A DNA stretch of 5,763 nt, taken from assembly GCA_021160625.1 (NCBI GenBank), contig JAGHCE010000175.1, positions 1 through 5,763 of the forward strand. The letters are read 5' to 3'. The notes under the pieces are model-generated. The model was given only the letters and a program-made list of their open reading frames with translations. It made no database searches and was not told the origin of the DNA. The stretch's first letter is position 1; each line of letters starts with the position of its first letter. Positions 1 to 4,050 of the stretch are shown piece by piece. A program made the position numbers and the translations under genes. This DNA comes from Planctomycetota bacterium (GTDB taxonomy: Bacteria; Planctomycetota; DG-23; SLPQ01).

Positions 1-65
1 CGGCCACGCAGGGTTTCGCCGGGACCGCGGGCGGGGCGGGTCTGTTTTTTGACGAGGGCGCCTGA
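1..65 (+). CDS. Probable 3' end of a flaG-like gene (partial)
   Basis: The left edge is open in the frame that starts at base 3 and stops at TGA 63-65. It gives 20 residues ending in GAGLFFDEGA. In this frame 16 of 20 third positions are G or C, as in the neighbouring genes, while the alternative frame 2 is richer in Gly/Arg and has more A/T third positions. FlaG-family proteins often end in a short hydrophobic segment followed by Phe-Asp and a small charged tail, and flaG commonly lies directly upstream of fliD, with which this frame leaves only a 35-base gap. Both points support a FlaG C-terminus. Too little sequence remains for a firm family call, and any other upstream gene ending here would look similar. 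Confidence 0.42.
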   Translation, partial: ATQGFAGTAGGAGLFFDEGA

Positions 66-88
66 AGGCCCCACGGGGATCAGTTGCC

Positions 89-96
89 GAGGAGGG
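89..96 (+). promoter_or_regulatory. Shine-Dalgarno site of fliD
   Basis: GAGGAGGG lies 4 bases before the ATG at 101 and is a strong anti-16S match. It supports ATG 101 as the fliD start. The 11-base string GCCGAGGAGGG around it recurs at 3411-3421 before the 204-codon gene, so the two genes share nearly the same initiation signal. Confidence 0.8.
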
Positions 97-100
97 TGCA

Positions 101-2833
101 ATGGGGATATCGACCGGCATCGGTCTCGTCTCCGGCATAGACATCGAGGACATCGTCACCAAGCTGATGGACATCGAGCGCAGGCCCGTCGCCCATCTCG
201 AGAGCCGCATCGAGGGCATCAACACCAAGAAGGCCGCCTTCTCGGAGCTGACGGCGTACCTCCTGCAACTCAAGATTACCGCCGACCGGTTCTCCGGAGA
301 CTTAAACATTTTCACCACCCGGCTGGCGACTTCGTCCAACACCTCGGTGCTCTCGGCGACCGCCGCGCAGGGCACGGCGCTGGGAAACTACTCCTTTACG
401 ATCAAGTCCCTTGTCCAGTCTCACCAGCTCGTCTCGCGGGGCTTTGCAAACACTGACTCCACTCTCTCTGCGGGTACGATAACCGTGGAGACCGGCAATG
501 GGAACGTCGACCGGGCCACGCCGCTTGACGCCTTAAACGGCGGCTCCGGAATGGCGGCCGGGTCTGTTGTCATAACTGACCGTGCCGGCGGATCGGCCTT
601 AGTGGACCTGGCCGGCGCGACAAGCGTCCAGGATGTCCTCGACGCGATAAATACCACCGCGGGCCTGGGTGTGACGGCTTCCGTAGAGGATGATCACATC
701 GTCCTGCAGGACACGACGGGCTCCACGTCGCACAACCTTTCCGTTGAGGAAGTTCAGGGCGGGACGACGGCCAGCAACCTGGGTCTTCTGGGCAGCGTGT
801 CCTCCGACACGCTTACCGGCAGCGACATCGTCTCCATCAGTGCCGCCACCTATCTCGATTCCCTCAACGACCAAAGAGGTGTCAGGCACATCTACGGCCT
901 TGACGACCTCAGGATAACCCGCCGCGACGGCGTTGAGCTCGACATCAACATATCCTCGGCCGAGACTCTCCAGGATATGCTCGATCTCGTAAACAACCAC
1001 GCCAACAACGCCGACGGCAACCTCACGGCCTCCATCTCGGCCGACGGCACGCGCCTCGCGCTCGTCGATTCTACGGGAGGCGCGGGCAACCTGTCGGTGG
1101 AGGCCCTAAACGACAGCGCCGCCGCAGGGGACCTGGGCCTTGTCGGCAGCGTCGCCGCCGACACGCTTACAGGCAAGAGGGTCACCGCCGAGCTCAACAC
1201 CGTACTTCTCTCATCGCTGGACGGCGGCACGGGCGTGGCCGCCGGATCCATAGACATTACCGACCGATCAGGAGCCTCGGACGTAGTGGACCTTTCCGGC
1301 GCCGAGACGCTTCAGGATGTCATAGACGCGATAAACGCCTCGAGCGTCGCGATTACGGCGTCGCTGGGCGCATTGGGGACTGGCCTGCTGCTTACGGACA
1401 CCTCCGGCGGGACGGGGACGTTTTCCGTCGCGGAGGCCGGCTCCACGACGGCAGCGGACCTCGGCATACTCTCCAGCGTCGACTCGTCGACACTTCGCGG
1501 CTCGAACCTGCAGTTTCAGTACATAGGCGAGCGGACGCTTATGTCCTCGCTGGGCGGCGGCGCCGGCGTCTTCAAGGGCAGCTTCAGGATAACTGACAGA
1601 AACGGCCTCTCCGCGACGGTGGACCTCTCGCAGGAAGACGACACGCGCATCGAGGACGTGATATCCGAGATAAACTCGCGCGGCATAGGCGTGTCGGCCG
1701 CCGTAAACTCCACCGGCGACGGCATTCTCATAACAGACACATCCGGCGGGTCGGAGGACCTCAAGATTGTCGATCTCGACGGCTCTACCACGGCCAGGGA
1801 CCTGAACATCGCCGGCACCGCCTCCGACGACGACCCCACCCATATCGACGGGTCGTTCGAGTACAGGATCGAGATCGCCGCGGATGACACCATCGAGGAA
1901 ATCGCCGCCAAAATCGAGGACTCCGGCGCGCCGGTGTCCGCCAATATCATCAACGACGGCTCCGCGACGAACCCTTACCGAATAGGGCTTGTGAGTTCCG
2001 TTGCCGGCTCCACCGGCCGGATGGTGATCGACACCGGCGGGCTCGACCTCGGCCTCGTGACCACGCAGGAGGCGCGTGACGCGGTGGTCCTCTACGGGCA
2101 GGCGCTTCCCGGTTCCACGCCGATGGTCATAAGGAGCACGTCGAATACGATTACGGGCCTGGTCGACGGCCTCACGATCAATCTCGTCGGCACGTCGGAC
2201 ACGCCGACAACCGTCTCGGTGAGTTCGAACGACGACGCGATCGTCGACACGGTCTCCGACTTCGTCGACCAGTGGAACAATTGCATCGGTCAGATCCAGG
2301 CCTCCACGAGTTACAATCCCGATACGAATACCGCTGGGCCGCTTCTGGGCGATCCGGCGGTTATGCGCGTGGAGGATATGCTCAACCGGATGATAAGTTA
2401 CAACGCCCCCGGCACCACGGCGGCTTTCAACCGCCTCAGCCGCGTCGGCGTTTCGTTTATGGAAACCGGCAAGGTCTTCTTCAGCCCCAGCAAGCTGCGT
2501 GAGGCCCTCGCCTCCGGCCGCAGTGATGTCGAAATGCTTTTTACGACGGACGAGACAGGGCTCGGTGCGCATTTCTCAAGCGTCCTCGACGACCTCACTG
2601 ACGAGTACGACGGCGTTCTCAAGAAAAAGAGCGACCTTTTCAACGACCAGGTCGCGGTCTTGCAGTCGCGGATCGACGACATCAACGCCCGCCTGGTCAA
2701 GGTGCAGGCAAGGCTTTATAGGGAGTTTTACGTGATGGAGGAGACGCTTTCGCGCCTCCAGACCCAGCGCAGCGCCATAGAGAATATGCCGAACTATCTG
2801 CTCGGCTCCAGCGGTGGCAGCAAAGATAAGTAA
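101..2833 (+). CDS. fliD: Flagellar filament cap protein FliD (HAP2), enlarged form
   Basis: FliD forms the cap at the flagellum tip and directs folding of exported flagellin into the filament. The 910-residue product has the family layout. Residues 1-115 match the FliD N-terminal domain (GIGLVSGIDIEDIVTKLM, then helical heptads). Residues 141-575 hold four Flagellin_IN-type repeats of about 110-118 residues. Residues 585-650 resemble the usual FliD segment after such a repeat (DTIEEIAAKIE, NPYRIGLVSS). Residues 655-895 match the FliD C-terminal domain (DAVVLYG, NTITGLVDGLTINLVGTSD, and a helical end from about 836 with RIDDINARL). The start is set by the strong upstream ribosome site and the typical MGISTGIG opening. 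Many FliD proteins have about 450-650 residues; the excess here is mainly the repeats. There is one cysteine (residue 728) and no visible signal peptide, as expected for flagellar type III export. The frame is intact. Confidence 0.96.
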   Translation: MGISTGIGLVSGIDIEDIVTKLMDIERRPVAHLESRIEGINTKKAAFSELTAYLLQLKITADRFSGDLNIFTTRLATSSNTSVLSATAAQGTALGNYSFTIKSLVQSHQLVSRGFANTDSTLSAGTITVETGNGNVDRATPLDALNGGSGMAAGSVVITDRAGGSALVDLAGATSVQDVLDAINTTAGLGVTASVEDDHIVLQDTTGSTSHNLSVEEVQGGTTASNLGLLGSVSSDTLTGSDIVSISAATYLDSLNDQRGVRHIYGLDDLRITRRDGVELDINISSAETLQDMLDLVNNHANNADGNLTASISADGTRLALVDSTGGAGNLSVEALNDSAAAGDLGLVGSVAADTLTGKRVTAELNTVLLSSLDGGTGVAAGSIDITDRSGASDVVDLSGAETLQDVIDAINASSVAITASLGALGTGLLLTDTSGGTGTFSVAEAGSTTAADLGILSSVDSSTLRGSNLQFQYIGERTLMSSLGGGAGVFKGSFRITDRNGLSATVDLSQEDDTRIEDVISEINSRGIGVSAAVNSTGDGILITDTSGGSEDLKIVDLDGSTTARDLNIAGTASDDDPTHIDGSFEYRIEIAADDTIEEIAAKIEDSGAPVSANIINDGSATNPYRIGLVSSVAGSTGRMVIDTGGLDLGLVTTQEARDAVVLYGQALPGSTPMVIRSTSNTITGLVDGLTINLVGTSDTPTTVSVSSNDDAIVDTVSDFVDQWNNCIGQIQASTSYNPDTNTAGPLLGDPAVMRVEDMLNRMISYNAPGTTAAFNRLSRVGVSFMETGKVFFSPSKLREALASGRSDVEMLFTTDETGLGAHFSSVLDDLTDEYDGVLKKKSDLFNDQVAVLQSRIDDINARLVKVQARLYREFYVMEETLSRLQTQRSAIENMPNYLLGSSGGSKDK
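521..820 (+). repeat. Flagellin_IN-type repeat unit 1 in fliD
   Basis: This encodes FliD residues about 141-240. Landmarks are LNGGSGMAAGSVVITD, then VDLAGATSVQDVLDAIN, then VTASVEDD, then DTLTG at the end. The pattern of an ITD strand, an aspartate-rich turn, a helix with D-V-[LI]-D-A-I-N, and a closing LGLLGSV...LTG is shared with the next units. Confidence 0.82.
845..1174 (+). repeat. Flagellin_IN-type repeat unit 2 in fliD (divergent)
   Basis: This encodes FliD residues about 249-358. It keeps the helix ETLQDMLDLVN, the SISADGTRLALVDSTGG strands and the closing LGLVGSV...LTG, but ITD has become ITR and the opening loop differs (LNDQRGVRHIYG). It is the most divergent unit at its front end, while its tail is close to that of unit 1: 27 of 31 bases match between 1145-1175 and 791-821 by hand alignment. 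Confidence 0.72.
1199..1501 (+). repeat. Flagellin_IN-type repeat unit 3 in fliD
   Basis: This encodes FliD residues about 367-467. Landmarks are LSSLDGGTGVAAGSIDITD, VVDLSGAETLQDVIDAIN, LLLTDTSGG and ADLGILSSV...LRG. It is the closest match to unit 1. Bases 1283-1336 and 599-652 agree at 40 of 54 positions by hand alignment, at an offset of 684 bases (228 codons, two repeat periods). Confidence 0.82.
1532..1825 (+). repeat. Flagellin_IN-type repeat unit 4 in fliD
   Basis: This encodes FliD residues about 478-575. Landmarks are LMSSLGGGAGVFKGSFRITD, IEDVISEINSRGIGVSAAV, GILITDTSGG and ARDLNIAG. It lacks the closing LTG motif and runs into an acidic stretch (SDDDPTHIDGS) that leads to the conserved FliD middle segment. 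It is probably the ancestral unit position, since many FliD proteins carry one such motif just before that segment; this is inference. Confidence 0.76.
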
Positions 2834-2844
2834 CGGTAATCACG

Positions 2845-2864
2845 GGGACCTGCAGGGCAGGCCC
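2845..2864 (+). other. Possible hairpin in the fliD-fliS spacer
   Basis: In the 57-base spacer, GGG-A-CCTGC pairs with GCAGG-CCC around a 3-base AGG loop, giving 8 base pairs with one bulged A (2848). No T-run follows, so it does not look like a factor-independent terminator. It ends 6 bases before the fliS ribosome site. It could act as an mRNA stability or processing element, or tune fliS translation, but in a GC-rich genome it could also be chance. Confidence 0.35.
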
Positions 2865-2870
2865 GACCGG

Positions 2871-2877
2871 AAAGGAG
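2871..2877 (+). promoter_or_regulatory. Shine-Dalgarno site of fliS, unusually far from the start
   Basis: AAAGGAG is a good anti-16S match but lies 13 bases before the ATG at 2891, more than the usual 5-9. No in-frame ATG, GTG or TTG lies nearer to it. The fliS N-terminus fits its family, so the start is kept. Weak initiation or spacing set by RNA folding is possible. Confidence 0.55.
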
Positions 2878-2890
2878 CGTACGCCGCGAT

Positions 2891-3328
2891 ATGACTGCAC
2901 AGAGAGCAAACGCTTATCTCAAGGCACAGATTCTCACTGCCCCTCCAGAGAAGTTGCAGCTGATGCTCTACGAAGGGGCGATCCGGTTTGCGACGCAGTC
3001 GAAGGAGAAAATCCGTCAGAGAGACTACGAGGCGTCCTGCGAGCTGCTCGTGAAGGCCCAAAACATCGTCCTGGAGCTCATCTGCGGTCTGCGCCCCGAG
3101 CATAACGCCTCGCTTTGCAACAGGATGGCCTCAGTTTACGCCTTCATATATCGCACGCTCGTCGAGGCGAACGTTCACCACGACACCGCAGCGGTCGATG
3201 ACGCCGTCTCGGTCCTCTCGATACAGCGGGACATCTGGCTGGAGCTTCTGGATAAACTGGCCGAGGACCGTGCCGCCGAGGGTGCCGAGGGCGTCGTGGT
3301 TGGAAATTCGGTCAACGCCGAAGCCTGA
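2891..3328 (+). CDS. fliS: Flagellar export chaperone FliS
   Basis: FliS is a small cytosolic helical-bundle chaperone that binds the disordered C-terminus of flagellin, prevents premature polymerisation and delivers it to the export gate. The 145-residue product has the family hallmarks in order: NAYLKAQILTAPPEKLQLMLYEGAIRF (residues 7-33; most FliS have a similar Y-x(n)-TA-x-P-x-K-L-x-x-M-L-Y-[DE]-G-A segment), KAQNIVLEL (55-63), a loop usually containing LD or LRP, then YAFIYRTLVEAN (83-94) and the closing helix QRDIWLELL (112-120). Length is close to the usual 120-150. The last 20 residues are rich in Ala, Glu, Gly and Val, with no recognisable motif, and are probably flexible. It follows fliD by 57 bases, the common fliD-fliS order, and is probably cotranscribed with it. 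Confidence 0.95.
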   Translation: MTAQRANAYLKAQILTAPPEKLQLMLYEGAIRFATQSKEKIRQRDYEASCELLVKAQNIVLELICGLRPEHNASLCNRMASVYAFIYRTLVEANVHHDTAAVDDAVSVLSIQRDIWLELLDKLAEDRAAEGAEGVVVGNSVNAEA

Positions 3329-3378
3329 TTTTCTTTGCCGGGCCGGCCATTATGCTTGCAAACACCGTCCCATCGGCG

Positions 3379-3404
3379 GAAAATGTCGGGCAATCATCAT
3401 TTTC
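3379..3404 (+). repeat. Short inverted repeat upstream of the 204-codon gene
   Basis: GAAAATG (3379-3385) and CATTTTC (3398-3404) are perfect reverse complements separated by 12 bases, ending 9 bases before the ribosome site. An AT-rich inverted repeat stands out in this GC-rich setting. It could be an operator half-site pair or a weak RNA stem, but seven base pairs alone are modest evidence. Confidence 0.3.
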
Positions 3405-3413
3405 TTACCGGCC

Positions 3414-3421
3414 GAGGAGGG
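3414..3421 (+). promoter_or_regulatory. Shine-Dalgarno site deciding the start at 3429
   Basis: GAGGAGGG sits 7 bases before ATG 3429, an ideal spacing. It selects this ATG over the upstream in-frame ATG at 3198, which lies inside fliS and would add 77 residues rich in Arg, Ser, Trp and Pro that look like out-of-frame translation. Confidence 0.8.
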
Positions 3422-3428
3422 CTTCGGG

Positions 3429-4043
3429 ATGGAAATTTCAATTGACGGCAGGGCCCGGGAGGTCGAAGAGATTCCCGATACCATCGGCAAACTCATCAAG
3501 AACCTCAAGAACGCCGTCGGACAGGCCAACAGGGTGGTGCTCAGCGTTTCGCTGGACGGTCAGCGGATGGACGCCGACGGGGAGCGCAGGATAGCCGACA
3601 GGCCGCCAGGGGAATTTTCCTGTGTGGCGGTTGAGACCGCCGATGCCAAGGTGCTTTGTCTCGCGACGCTGGAGGAGGCGGCCAAGCACATCGAGCCGGT
3701 TATCGACGAGGCGTCGCGCATCGGGGATCTCATCGATACGGGCAAAGGCGACGAAGCTCTGAGGAGAATCGTGCCGTGCTTGGAGGTCTGGAGCACCATC
3801 ATCTCCGCCGTTGAGAAGGTCGGTATCCTGCTGGAGCTTGACTTTGAGCGGGTCATCACGGATGAGACCACCTTGAACGGCGCCATCGAGGAGCTGGCGG
3901 AGTTTCTCCGCAGTCTCAAGACAAGCGTCGACACGCATGACTTCGTTGCCATCAGGGACCAGATGAAGCATGAAATGCCTGAGATAGGCGCCAGGATATC
4001 AAGTCAGCTGGCGGCGCTGAGCTCCGTCATCACCGCCAAGTGA
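3429..4043 (+). CDS. Uncharacterised protein of the flagellar cluster, 204 residues
   Basis: I do not recognise this family. The product is soluble-looking, with no signal peptide or membrane segment. Residues 1-70 look like a small mixed alpha/beta domain: a strand pair (MEISIDGRAREVE), a helix (DTIGKLIKNLKNAV), a strand pair (RVVLSVSLDGQRM) and a further strand (FSCVAVET). This order would suit a ubiquitin-like or related beta-grasp fold. Residues about 78-204 are almost all predicted amphipathic helix, with a central CLEVWSTIISAVEKVGILLELDF core and a DQMKHEMPE segment near the end. A helical body of this size resembles flagellar chaperones such as FliT, FlgN or FliS in general form only. 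It lies between fliS and a maf glycosyltransferase gene and ends 4 bases before the maf start, which suggests coupled translation and a role in flagellin handling, modification or export control. The gene call is secure, the function is not. Confidence 0.88.
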   Translation: MEISIDGRAREVEEIPDTIGKLIKNLKNAVGQANRVVLSVSLDGQRMDADGERRIADRPPGEFSCVAVETADAKVLCLATLEEAAKHIEPVIDEASRIGDLIDTGKGDEALRRIVPCLEVWSTIISAVEKVGILLELDFERVITDETTLNGAIEELAEFLRSLKTSVDTHDFVAIRDQMKHEMPEIGARISSQLAALSSVITAK

Positions 4044-4050
4044 GTATATG
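4040..4050 (+). promoter_or_regulatory. Stop-start junction, probable translational coupling to maf
   Basis: The TGA at 4041-4043 of the 204-codon gene is followed after 4 bases by the ATG at 4048. Only a weak purine-rich element (GTGAG, 4040-4044) precedes this ATG, in contrast to the strong ribosome sites of the other genes. Ribosomes finishing the upstream gene probably reinitiate here, tying the two proteins' synthesis together. Confidence 0.6.

Larger units (their letters stand above)
3329..3428 (+). other. Spacer between fliS and the 204-codon gene
   Basis: This 100-base spacer is the longest in the window. It contains an 8-base palindrome GGCCGGCC (3341-3348), an AT-rich 7-base inverted repeat (3379-3404) and a strong ribosome site at its right end. 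I see no terminator with a T-run and no convincing promoter. A frame open through it from within fliS (from 3198) has no family resemblance there and is not treated as coding. Confidence 0.5.

Noticed and set aside
49..456. Forward open frame of 135 codons overlapping the fliD start
   Set aside because: It is out of frame with fliD over its whole conserved N-terminus and gives a His/Arg-rich product with no domain.
1268..2572. Reverse-strand open frame of 434 codons opposite fliD
   Set aside because: It is antisense to well-conserved FliD sequence, and the product is Arg/Gly/Val/His-rich without family motifs, so it is a composition shadow.
3337..3348. GC-rich palindrome after fliS as a terminator
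   Set aside because: The arms leave almost no loop and no T-run follows, so a factor-independent terminator is not supported.
3345..3361. Possible sigma-54 promoter (GG...TTGCA) after fliS
   Set aside because: The GG and GC elements are 11 bases apart instead of the required 10, and the -24 element lacks the TGGCAC context.
3359..3384. Possible sigma-28 flagellar promoter (AAAC ... ATCGGC)
   Set aside because: The -10-like part does not match GCCGATAA and the -35-like part is too short, so it is not distinguishable from chance.
3198..3428. N-terminal extension of the 204-codon gene from an ATG inside fliS
   Set aside because: The extra 77 residues overlap fliS in another frame and look like noise (Ser, Arg, Trp, Pro rich), while a strong ribosome site marks ATG 3429.
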